Origin: Stachybotrys elegans
Taxonomy: Eukaryota; Ascomycota; Sordariomycetes; Hypocreales; Stachybotryaceae
Reading direction: 5' to 3'
DNA length: 64,000 nt
Assembly: GCA_020746835.1 (NCBI GenBank)
Contig: JAGPNK010000023.1
Span: 275,032-339,031, forward strand
Within the stretch, counting starts at the first letter, position 1; each line of letters begins with the position of its first letter. Position numbers and translations under genes: made by a program. Shown here one piece after another: positions 33,307 through 43,143 of this stretch. The notes below the pieces were generated by a model. That model searched no databases. It was not told where the DNA came from and saw nothing but the letters and a program-made list of their open reading frames with translations.

Positions 33307-34971
33307 GAGCTGACGTCTGAATGCAAGCAAATAGGATAGAGAGGCGATATAGTAACATCTTCAAAATCTGGGTAGCTGGGGAGTTCCGTGATCGGTGCTT
33401 CCAAGTGCGATGTAAACGGGTAAAGGGGCGGTATGGTAACGTCGTCAAAAATCGGCGGATATTCGGGGAGTGCTTCTGTGAATGCCAGGTTTGGGTGTGT
33501 ATTCATTGGATAGAGAGGTGGTATGGTAGTATCTTCAAAAATCGGCGGATAGTCTGGAAGGTCCGTGATCGGTGTTTCCAAGTGTGATGTAAACGGGTAA
33601 AGGGGTGGTATGGTAACGTCAAAAATCGGCGGATATTCAGGGAGTGCTTCCGTGAATGCCAGGTTGGAAATAATTGGGCATATAGTCGATGTAAGGCCAT
33701 CCTCCAGGAGCTCTGCATGCTCTCCCAGTCCTTGTGGCGCTTCATTGATAGCGATCCTCCCATCTCTCCAATCATTTAGAGGCAATGCCGACTGAATTGG
33801 CCGGCTCGCCACTGAATCCATCGTGCGCTCTCGAGGCTTGAATCCAGCCATTGAACTGTCGATTCTATGAGCCAAGTTCCGCTTGAGCCTCTTGGGAGCG
33901 CTGGATTCTTGATCGTGATGCAGTGGTTGAGGCTCTCTTTTCCTGATCTTTGTTGTTGAAGCCCTAGTGAGCATTTTTTCAAGAATGACTTCCGATTGAT
34001 ATGGTAAATGGCCATGACGATCTGATCTGTAAGCCTCTCTCCAATCATCTCCTGAGTCTCGATACTTTTGTCTGCCCTTCTGCCTCTCAGCACAGTCATG
34101 TCTCTGAGCTGTAGATATTCTTGTAGATATGTCTCTGCAAAATACGCAGACTTGAAGGCATTTAGTACCTATGAGTTCCAGTTAGTCGCGTGTTCAAGCC
34201 TGGTTTATAATCGGATGATTTACGTGATTCAACGTGCTTGAGTAATTGTTTGCGTGTCGTAAACATACGTTTATTCTTGCGGCAATCCCGGTGTGGGCAT
34301 AGGATTGAATCCCGATCAACTGTTGGATAGGGCTTGTCTTCAATTGTAATATTATCTTGCCCACATCTGGTAGAATCGTCACTGTGTTCGAAATCGACAT
34401 CGTCGTCGTCAAAGTTGTCGCTGTATTCATCGTTGTAGTCGACATCATCCTCGGCGTACTCGAAATGATTGACTCCGGTAGTACTCTCGATATTAAGCAC
34501 GTCGTCTTGGGGGATTTTTCGTGCAGAATGTTCTTGAACGTCAGATAACTTTTTGATTAACCGTCGTTGTTCAAGCTGTTGTATATGAGCACGCAGCGCA
34601 AGGAAGTCCGATCAAGAACACTTGCCTGGTACGTTGTAATATGGCACCGTAATGCCTCGTTGGAGTCGAAGGGCTTGAAACAAGTCTGGCATCTTTGAAG
34701 GGAATCGTTTGCCCGGAATTCCAGGTTATCCTCGCAGAGATGGTCATTTCGTGGTAAGTGTGCTTGAACATTAACCAATCTAATGAGCAGCCGTTGCTCT
34801 CTGAACTATGGGGCGTTAGAAAAGTTCTCCCGGGATTTTTTTGTGCACTACCTGATACTCTGCAATGTGGCGACGTAATAACCTATTCGAAGTAAAGATT
34901 TCGGAACATATCTGACACTCCTCAGCTACTTCATCTGACGCAGTCGGATTGACAAGAATGAACGTAGCCAT
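33303..34971 (-). CDS. C2H2-like zinc-finger protein with duplicated finger exons and YPPIF repeats
   Basis: Four exons fit: 34971-34852, 34805-34626, 34575-34224 and 34168-33303, giving 505 aa. Introns are 46, 50 and 55 nt; the second starts GCAAGT, a GC-AG intron, and the third has a CTAAC branch. The first two exons encode parallel units: CQICSEIFTSNRLLRRHIAEYQ without its last residues, and CQTCFKPFDSNEALRCHITTYQ likewise. Each is followed across the splice by a similar EQR-L-I-VQ-H segment. An acidic Asp/Glu-rich stretch precedes a third finger-like motif (CPHRDC ... LLKHV) and then CVFCRDIS ... RHDC. The C-terminal quarter has about four copies of LPEYPPIFDDVTIPPLYP. This suggests a nuclear protein. 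Starts at 35022 or 35142 are also open. Confidence 0.65.
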
Positions 34972-35180
34972 TGGTGCCGTTTGGAGAATTGTTGTGAGGG
35001 TTGACGACAGACATCGGAGCATAATATGGGCGGGGTTGGGGTTGTGGGACCCGGCCGAACATCGATTAGCCTGAAAGAGGAGGGCAGGGTATAAAGTTCC
35101 CGAAGCGGCACTGTCGTCCCAACATCCATCATTGCTTCTCATAGATCTGTCTCTACTCTCATCTACTACCCCAACGACTC

Positions 35181-35270
35181 ATGATGCCCTCCTGTATCGA
35201 GTGCAATGATAGTGGGAAGGTCGGGTCATCCACCTGTACCAACTGCGGTGGTAAAAGTGCAGCAAAATAA
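35181..35270 (+). CDS. Possible 29-aa CxxC/CxxC microprotein
   Basis: The frame ATG 35181 to TAA 35270 encodes two CxxC pairs (CIECNDSG and CTNCGG) spaced like a zinc ribbon or DnaJ-type Zn motif. It lies divergent to the C2H2-like gene. It may be a real short peptide gene or the first exon of something longer; no support beyond the motif. Confidence 0.3.
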   Translation: MMPSCIECNDSGKVGSSTCTNCGGKSAAK

Positions 35271-36346
35271 AAATGCTACGTAACAACTATCGAATGTCGT
35301 TACGATAGGTTGTTGGTAAGAACTGAACAGCGGGTTTCATGGACAACTGCTCAAAATGAGACTTAGGGACATTAATCACATAACCACGGGGATTAAAGGC
35401 ATACTTCATTTGCGGGGAAAGAGGGGGAGGATTGTTGGATATGGAGGATAATGGTGGGATTTTCTGCCTTGTGGAATCTAACTGCTCCTTTCTTCTGAGA
35501 GTATCTATGGGTTTCACGTACGAGCCATCCCTAGCCAAATGACGTTTCTATGCTGTATTTTTTTTCTCTTGTTCTTGTCCTTTGAATAGAACATGCAGTA
35601 CAGCACTTGCGCGATTTATTGTATCGAATCAGGTGGTGCGGATGTCGCGCAGTAGCCAGTAGCCGAGAGCACCGCTTGATGACGCACGCCCTCGACCAAA
35701 AGAGAAGGAGATTTGTCGCGCTCCTTACAATGGAAGTGGGCCGCATATGGTTGAACTTCCCAAAACGGAATAAGGAAACAGTTTGTGATCTTTGTCCCAA
35801 AACGAACATAGGCTATATATCGAGGTCCCAATCCAAAAAGGGACAAGCCATGCATCCTTGCTGCTAAATCGTCATTGGCATATCAACAGTGTTTCACGGG
35901 CGAAAGAATTGGGTGGCTTGGCGAAGAGCGGCTGGGATCTATCATGGGTTTGCATATCAACCATGTAAAATGATCGAATAGGATATGATTGCGATCCACC
36001 AGGCAGCCTGTGTGGTACAGCTTCGACCAAAGCCTGGATGCAACCACCTTTAACTCGGACTAAGGCAAATTAGGAGACTGAGGTGCATTTTTATGGCTTG
36101 TTGATAGTGAGTACATCATATCATGATCGCCGTTAGTTGTGCGTACAGATCCAGGTCGGTCCTGATGCGGCCTACCTTCATATCAACGCTGACCCTGTCA
36201 GCTTTTGCCTTTTCAGCTAATCAGGGATCTTCGAAAGGGATAAGAATGTTGATGCTCCCCAGGGATCGCGCTTGCTACCCTCTCGTTCAACAAGCCATCT
36301 ACAAGACTTATCCAACTTTGATTCTTCAGTATCAAATCTTCTCGAC
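35271..36346. other. Interval with no supported gene
   Basis: A minus-strand frame at 35538-35287 (83 codons, ending YRNDIR) is open but has no recognisable domain or upstream exon. I leave it uncalled. Confidence 0.45.
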
Positions 36347-37843
36347 ATGGCACTTCTCAGCAGCCTCAACCAATCTTTTACCCCCGGGTCACTGTCCCAG
36401 CATATGTCTGTCTTTGACTTCTTCATCCCTGGCTTTACCAATATCACCAATACCGCCAGTCAGGCCCTCGGTGGCAATTGGACTGGCTATACACAATTGA
36501 TGTGTCTCTTCGCACTAGCCGCGTTCTTAAAGCCCTATGTACTCCAATTGAAGTATTGGTTTGTCGATTATTGCAGTTAGTGTTTCATTCCAAATCATCG
36601 ATCCAGGCTAACCGCTACAGCATCAACCATCTACATCAAACCTTCGGACGAAACATACCACATGGTCCAAACCTGGATCTCATCTCGGGGATTAGACGAC
36701 ACTGCCCGTTCCATCCTCGCTAAAGTCAGAACGAAGCGGAATCCAGCCCAAGGATACAGCGACTCCACCAAGAAGGCTCTCTGGTATGCCCCTTGGGAAG
36801 GCTCTTTCGTCTTCTGGTACAAGAACAACTTGCTTTACTACAAGACCGTCCTGGTAGACAATGGCTTCCATAAAGAGGAGCAGATCTCCGTTACCTGTAT
36901 TGGACGATCGCGGGTCTTGAAAGATCTGCTAGGAGACTGTCGACTTGAATACCTTAACGACTTAAAGAATAAGACGACCATTCACGGGCATCGCGATGAT
37001 CACTGGAGGAAGGAGAAAGCAGTGGTTGCCCGGCCTTTATCGACGGTCATTGTCGACGCAAAGCAGAAGGAACCCCTGATCAAGGACATTCGAGATTTCC
37101 TTAATCCTGATACTAGACGCTGGTACACGGAACATTCAATCCCCTACAAAAGGGGTTACCTCTTGCATGGACCACCTGGAACCGGGAAATCCAGTTTCAG
37201 CTTGTCAATTGCTGGCGAATTGGACATGGACATCTACGTCGTCAGTATCCCTGGCGCCAACGATCAAATGCTGAAGAGCCTGTTTGCTGGGCTCCCAGAC
37301 AGATGTGTTGTCTTATTAGAAGACATTGATGCAGCAGGAGCTGCGTGTTCCAGGGACTCTAACTCAGAAGATTCTGACAGCGACGGAGATGCGAGGTCAC
37401 CAAAGAGGGGCGTGACGCTCTCAGGCTTGTTGAATGTCCTCGACGGTGTTGCCTCTCAGGAAGATCGAGTCCTTGTCATGACAACAAACCACCCCCAGAG
37501 GTTAGACCCGGCACTGACACGGCCCGGTCGGATTGACAGGGAGGTTGAGTTCCAGCTTGCTAACAGAGGCATCGCCAAGAATATTTTCCACTTCATGTTT
37601 GGACAGCCAGAGAAGATTGGGCAGGTCAGTCGACTAAAGGAATGTGACGGAGACGTGGAACGTCAAGCGGATGAGTTTGCCGCGAAGGTGCCGGAGTCAG
37701 AATTCAGTCCAGCAGAGATCATGTCGTACCTTTTGCCACACAGGTCTTGCCCGGCCACTGCAGTACAGCACTGCGGTCGATGGGTGGATGACCTCCGCAA
37801 GGAGAAGCAGGCGAAGAAGAGTCGCCTCGAAGGCTGGGATTGA
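36347..37843 (+). CDS. BCS1-like AAA ATPase
   Basis: Two exons fit: 36347-36575 and 36621-37843, giving 483 aa. The 45-nt intron (GTTAGT, branch GCTAACC, CTACAG) creates DYCTSTIYIKPSDETYHMV. Residues about 49-72 form one membrane segment (YTQLMCLFALAAFLKPYVLQ), the BCS1_N domain follows, and the AAA module has Walker A GPPGTGKS (260-267), Walker B VLLEDID (307-313), sensor MTTNHPQRLDPAL and the arginine-finger region RPGRID. An acidic Ser/Asp insertion follows Walker B (SNSEDSDSDGD). True Bcs1 inserts the Rieske protein into mitochondrial complex III. Filamentous fungi carry many divergent paralogues of unknown role, and this one is more likely such a paralogue than the housekeeping gene. The frame has no breaks. 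Confidence 0.88.
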
Positions 37844-38245
37844 AGTCACAGTAGTTAGGTCGTGGCTGCGTGTAAGGGGGTCTTCCCGTTCTTGCTCTAT
37901 TCAATCTGCTATCATCAAGCTTAATACAACGCTCGCTCCCTGTATAATAACCTCGGCTTGGGCGGTTGTCCTTAATGGCCCACTGGAGTATGTCGGTGTT
38001 GCTCTGTTCCCCGAGATGGAAGCGCTCGTCTACAGCTGGTCACTAACCCCAGCCCCTGAGATTGGTAAACCGGAAGGAGCGGAGGCACATAGCCCTCCTT
38101 GTGTTGGTCCCTTTATCGCATTAATCACACGATCTGTGTGGTGGAGCTGGCTCTCCATACAGCTCGGACTCAAGCATAAATACGGCCTAGAATCCCCTCG
38201 TCATCGTACCTCCTCCATACCAGATACGAACTCCCCCTATCCAGA
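37844..38245. other. Short intergenic region
   Basis: I see no supported gene or repeat between the ATPase and the membrane-protein gene. Confidence 0.45.
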
Positions 38246-39075
38246 ATGGACCATCTTCCTCACGTTCAAGTCACCGAGGCCTACCTCATATTCAGCCTCT
38301 CTCTTTTCTGTCTCTGTCTTCTCGCCTTTGTCAAGCCAAATCACTTGTGGTTGCGGGAGACATACCTACTATGCTTGATGGCAGGATGGGGTGTGCTGGC
38401 CCTGATGTCGTTGATCCTCTTTGCTCTCGAGCACAGTACGCACATCCAACTTCCGGATGTACTCGCCGGATCCATACATGTCATTCTCGTCACGATTTCT
38501 ATGGTGGGAGTTGCCATAATTCAGGTCCGTCAAAGTCTCCCGCAAGTGTATGGTCATTCTAATGCGATGGCCAGATGATTGCAATCATCTACCCCTTTTC
38601 AGTTGCGATAAGCAAAGAACACTGGCTGAAATGGATCGCGATATGTGAGACCATTGAAGCTACATTGATTATTATCTTCGCAATGGTCCCAGGCATTTCG
38701 ACTTCCATGGAAATGGCTTGCATCGTACCGTTCACTTCTCAAGCTTCCGCCATTGGAATCATAATTTTCGCTTCGCGAGGTATATCGTCAAAGAGGGTGC
38801 CGAAACATACCTCTGATCATTTGTCGCTCCTGGCTTTTCTTCTTCTATTGCTCTCGGGATTACTATTGGGGCTGTCCTTGGCTGGATACTACGAGCGGTT
38901 GATGCTTACACAGTGGCTCCTCTATATGACAATATCGACTGTGGGTTATCGACTTCCGGAGAGCTCCTATCAAGCTGAAGGAGACTCGGAGATCGGGTTA
39001 CATACCAACCGCCAACGAAACCTCAGCCACTCGCTCCCTGAGAGCCCAAGTTCGCCCAACGTCGGTAGTCACTGA
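38246..39075 (+). CDS. Multi-pass membrane protein, family not recognised
   Basis: Two exons fit: 38246-38524 and 38575-39075, giving 259 aa. The 50-nt intron (GTCCGT, branch TTCTAATG, CCAG) joins SMVGVAIIQ to MIAIIYPFSVAI, so the third hydrophobic segment runs on smoothly. I count about seven hydrophobic segments (for example YLIFSLSLFCLCLLAFV, LLCLMAGWGVLALMSLILFA and LSLLAFLLLLLSGLLLGLSL) and a hydrophilic Ser-rich tail. The outline resembles small fungal seven-helix integral membrane proteins, but no signature is visible. It lies 403 bp downstream of the BCS1-like gene on the same strand. Confidence 0.65.
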
Positions 39076-39313
39076 TCACTTTTAGCCGGCCTTTCTATTG
39101 CTAGTCAGATGGGGCCTGGAGTACTTTTAGGATACAATAGTTAGATGCAATGATTAGTCTGTCCCGTATTTCCTAGGAGCTGCATCCAAGTTGATGTCTT
39201 CTTACTACTGAAATCACCCTTGGTGCCTTGCGTCCGAGCCTTCATATCCTGAAAGACTAGCAGAATCTGCTATTAAGCTATAAAATGTAACTACAGTCGC
39301 TTGGTCCATTCAC

Positions 39314-39317
<4 letters not shown>

Positions 39318-39345
<28 letters not shown>

Positions 39346-39355
39346 GGTCAGAAGA
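39318..39355. repeat. T38 mononucleotide run
   Basis: This is an uninterrupted T tract. It could be a decayed poly(A) tail of a minus-strand retroelement or simple slippage. It sits 70 bp before a GC-rich minisatellite. Confidence 0.8.
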
Positions 39356-39424
39356 GCTAAGACTGCTCGAGGCCATCGCTATTGTGGGGAAATTCTCGGT
39401 CGGGAGGCCGTTTGCCGTTTCAGG

Positions 39425-39712
39425 AACCTTTGTTATCGTGGAGGCCTTCGCTGTCGTGTGCGTCTTCGTTGTCGCGGAGGCCCTTCGCTGTCGCGGGCAG
39501 GCTTCGCTGTCGCGGGAGCCTTCGTTATCTTGGAGGTCTTCGCTGTCGTGGGTATCTTCGTTATTACGAAGACTTTTGCTATTATGGGAGTCTTCGTTGT
39601 CGCGGGGACACTTCGTTGTCGCGGGGAGTCTTCGTTGTCGTGGAATCCTTCGTAGTCGTGGAGGTCTTCGTTATCTTGGAGGTCTTCGCTGTCGTGGGAG
39701 CCTTTATGGGTA
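39425..39712. repeat. GC-rich 18-bp minisatellite
   Basis: About fourteen degenerate copies of a CTTCG(C/T)TGTCG(C/T)GG-type unit occur at 18-21 bp spacing, separated by GGAGG, GGGAG or GGTAT linkers. Several frames stay open through it, which is a consequence of the period being a multiple of three rather than evidence of a gene. Confidence 0.75.
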
Positions 39713-40004
39713 TCGTCGGGCCCTTCTTATCGCTGGGCTTATCACCGTTGTGGGTGTGTACCACGGGGCCCGTTGCTGTAGGGAGCTTGCATTAGCTAAG
39801 CGACACGTGATCACCCTCTTGACGTTATCAATCCGAGGACTACGGTTGGGCTTGTAAGTTGCTCAGACCACATTACACCACGTCAGACCTCTGGGCCTTT
39901 CGGTTCCCCAAATGGCCCGTATATCATTGCAACCACAGGTGGGTTGTCTTAAGCTTAGAAGACGGAAGTTGCTGTCAGAGCTACCAGTTCATCCCCACTA
40001 ACTC

Positions 40005-41692
40005 CTATTTTTTATATTTAGTTTGCGACCTTACATGACGCCGACTGTCCTGGCCCAATGCATTCAGCTTTATCCCATGTGACAACTTCTTCCCTTTTAG
40101 ATCTTGACTATGCACGTTCATGGTAGAATCCTGCTTTTCCGGGGAGCGTGAACGCTTGGGTGGATGTGCAAATTCGAGAGCTAGTTCATCTTCAGACGTG
40201 TCCGTAGTCTGATGCGAAGTTAGGCTGAGCTCATTACTTATAGCATGGCTTGTGGTCTCAGATGCGTCTTCTGAGGGTGGGGTAGTATGTGGCGACTCAA
40301 CAGCGGTTGGGATAGGCGCGACCTTGTTTGCCTGCGCAATCGCCTGATCTCGCTGCGATTTAGCCCAGTCCCTACCATTACGATACGCGGCAGCTCCTTG
40401 CCGAAACGCATCAGCATCGCTTGTCATGGACCAACCCTTCAATTGTGTCATAGCATAGCCAGATGGCATTTCGGGGGTCGACGGCGGAATAGGATGGCTC
40501 ATGTAAGCCTTTAGATGGCCTCCATGGTATGTCCACGTGAGAGTGTAGGCCTTATTATCGTAAATTTGTTCCGTTCCGTAGGACTGGAGAGTATGAAGTG
40601 CCCGGGAGCCGAGAGCCGCGTTGTAAGTTGCTTGCCGAGTTGCCACGGACAAAGAGCCATCCGGTCCCTTGACCTCCAGGAAATTGTTTGGCACTATTGG
40701 TAGATCATCTTGCGTTGAAGGAACAATGAAGTTGCCGAGTGCTTCTCGAACCTCCTTCTTCAACTGTTCCGGCCGAGCACCATAGTATAAGTCTGGTTTG
40801 GCACAGACAAGCGATCCGTCGGTCAAATGGTCGAGGTTTGAGAATGCAACATCGCTTGCGACACCCCTTGGATCACCGGCATCTCCTTCGATGATTGGAA
40901 TCACAGTCGCAACCACTCGGCTCTCTTTCGTTGCATGAGCGTCTGCACGCTTGAATTTCTTGAACTCCTCTTTGGAGAATCGACTGGGCGATAAGGATTT
41001 CCTAGGCTGTTCAAGCACTCTCTTGATCTCGTCGATATTCTCGGGTTCGGGAAGTTCGTCTCCGTTGGGGTATTCATAGTCGGGGGGAAATATATGATGA
41101 TCAATTAAGTGTTGCTGGAAAGCACGGTCATATGGCCCTGTACTCCTTGTTGTCGTAGTATCAGGTGTCGCATTGCTCTTAAGTGTTGATTGTGATCCTC
41201 GTTTTCGGCGACCGAGACTTGACTGGCTCGAGCTCATTTCGGTATTGCTTGGGGGGGGTACTGTCCACAGGTCAGCGACAAATGACCAGGCTATTCGGAA
41301 AGAATTCATACTCCTCTGAGGTCTTTCAGATCAGGACCGCCGTGTCTAGCGGTACGTTTGAGCTGCGCCCGACCTGTCGGAGGTAATTGGGAGAGAACTT
41401 CCTGCGCAGAAGCCCTGTGCGCCGCCAACGAAACCCTGCGTGTATTGTACCGTCGACCTGTAGTATGGACCCGACTCTGATAATTACCTGTGCTGTTTCG
41501 ACGATCCAGCTCTCGTAGCGCGTTCTTGGTCAAGACTGGCTGCGAAAGGTTGTCCCAGAACTGGGGGGGAGGAGCTGAGGGATGGTTGAGCTTGCGCTTC
41601 TTCGGGGTTTGTGTGTCGGCAATCCAGGGCTCATCCAGGTGTGGGCGCTTCGTGCGATTCGTTGGGGACAGGCGGCCGCGTAGCTCGACCAT
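40005..41692 (-). pseudogene. DUF7924-type protein with PD-(D/E)XK-like core, one frameshift
   Basis: Exon 1 (41692-41312) starts MVELRGRLSPTNRTKRPHL and ends with the conserved ARHGGPDLKDLRG-type block. The 51-nt intron (GTATGA, branch GCTGAC, GACAG) joins it to a C8 run (G8 at 41251-41258 on the plus strand) that needs nine Cs to read DLRG-YPPPSNTEM in frame. Exon 2 runs to 40005. It carries KPDLYYGARPEQL, a run of PNNFLEVKG and RQATYNAALGSRALHTL. I recognise this order as DUF7924. D ... E-x-K ... Q spacing suggests a restriction-nuclease-like fold, as inference. The C-terminus is Ser/Thr-rich with basic KRSRSP. Whether the gene is broken depends on one base in the homopolymer. Confidence 0.7.
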
Positions 41693-43143
41693 CCTCGGTG
41701 CTTGCAGATGGTCAGCGCAAAGGTGCATTGGCTGGGTTCTTATCGTGAATTTGGCAGAGGAGCTGCAGGTGACGAATTCCAAAAGCAGAGTGTGGATCGA
41801 TCAGCTGACAATGTAGCTAACCGCCTACAGGTAGTGGCGGCTGCCCCACCTTACCAAGCCACCGAGCTTCGTCATTTGAGATCCGCGCTCTGTCTGCCCT
41901 GCCTCGTACATACTACTGGTCACTGTTATGCCCTTAACTAACTGTACGCGCCTATAAAGACACAAGAATAGGTATAAGCACTAGATATCCAGCTCTAGAG
42001 TTAAAGGGTTGGGCGTTTAAATCAAGGAACAAGTCGTAAACACCTAGCTGGCACTACGTAGCTCATGGTGACCCAAATTTAGCACTTACACAAAAACGCC
42101 AGGAATGGATCTACGGCGCCACTATCGTGAAACTCAGGTTGATGTCGGGCGCTACCAGGGCGAGCAACGTCAGCAGTCAATATCTAGTAATGGCTCCCTC
42201 GCCGAAAACGTAACGGATCCCAGGCCTGGCTGTCGCATCCTGGTGGAAGCACTCGCACAGGGTGGCTGAGGGTCGGTTATAAGGCAAGGAACCCTTCACC
42301 AGCCAGTCCTATTGGCCTCGCTGTGCCAAGCTACAGGGGTTCTTTTCAGCTGCTGACGCCTCCCCTCCGCACAGAAATCCCGCAAAGATGTTGCTGCCCA
42401 AGTTGTCAGAAGGCCACGGCAGGCTGCTCCTGAAGAACCTACCTCGATCAGACTATTTTTGCGAGGACCTGTCAGCTCCTTGTCTCTTCCTTGGCCCTCG
42501 AAATTCTCAGCAGTTATGGCGCGTCCAACCCCATTGTTAGGGGTCCGGCTGGGGTGGACGCTGGGGCTGAGGGGAAAGGCCACCTTGCCTGGACGCTAAG
42601 CTTAGCCTTCGCCTCGGCACTTCCCAAAACCCTTGGGCCGGGGCCCGCTAGACCCGAATTTGACTGATAATTATTCAGTGAGAGCTGGCTGGTCACGCAG
42701 GGTGGTGGGGTTCAGCCTGCGGCCGCATGTCGCTTGCACTGAAGGGGAGACCAATGGATGAGCATGGCAGGAGACCGGGCGGCCCGGAGCCTCAATTCAA
42801 ATTGGTACATGTACCTCGGACCAGCCCGCAAGGACGCTACCCACTGTTAGATCAGCCGGTCCGTCTGATAGCGCGATTGAAGAAGTTCGCTTTGCAACAT
42901 TGAGCTGGCAGATAACCTCTGGCTTCTTCAGCCCTGTATTGGCGAATCTGCAGCTTCTCCCACACTTGTCCCCACCCCCCCCCCCCCCCCCCCCCCCGCA
43001 GATGAAGAGGATTCGAAATTTCCCCTCACGTCCTGAACCTAACAGACAACGTCTCGGTCGCCTCGGACTGCTAGTCGTCCATCTGCGGGCGAAAAACGGC
43101 AACTCAGCGGCAATTCAACCACAGCCAGCAATTATACGACCAG
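41693..43143. other. 1.45-kb intergenic region upstream of the NACHT-ankyrin gene
   Basis: I see no gene. It contains the C23 run at 42975-42997 and otherwise mixed-composition DNA. Confidence 0.5.
42975..42997. repeat. C23 mononucleotide run
   Basis: The run lies 147 bp before the start codon of the NACHT-ankyrin receptor, so it may fall in its promoter or leader. Length is likely variable between isolates and hard to sequence. Confidence 0.8.

Noticed and set aside
33303..33660. CRISPR-like direct repeats
   Set aside because: The repeated units encode the YPPIF peptide repeats of a eukaryotic gene; there are no regular spacers, and CRISPR arrays are not expected in a fungus.
33974..33979. 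Apparent frameshift at the T6 run in the C2H2-like gene
   Set aside because: Splicing in phase 1 at 34223/34169 gives a continuous frame through this run, so no error is needed.
35287..35538. 83-codon minus-strand frame
   Set aside because: No domain, no upstream exon and no splice support; left uncalled.
37644..38378. 244-codon plus-strand frame overlapping the BCS1-like gene end
   Set aside because: It overlaps the BCS1-like coding sequence in another frame and runs into the start of the membrane-protein gene; it has no family resemblance.
39344..39857. Overlapping frames over the GC-rich minisatellite
   Set aside because: They are open in several frames at once because of the repeat period; no start context, splice pattern or domain.
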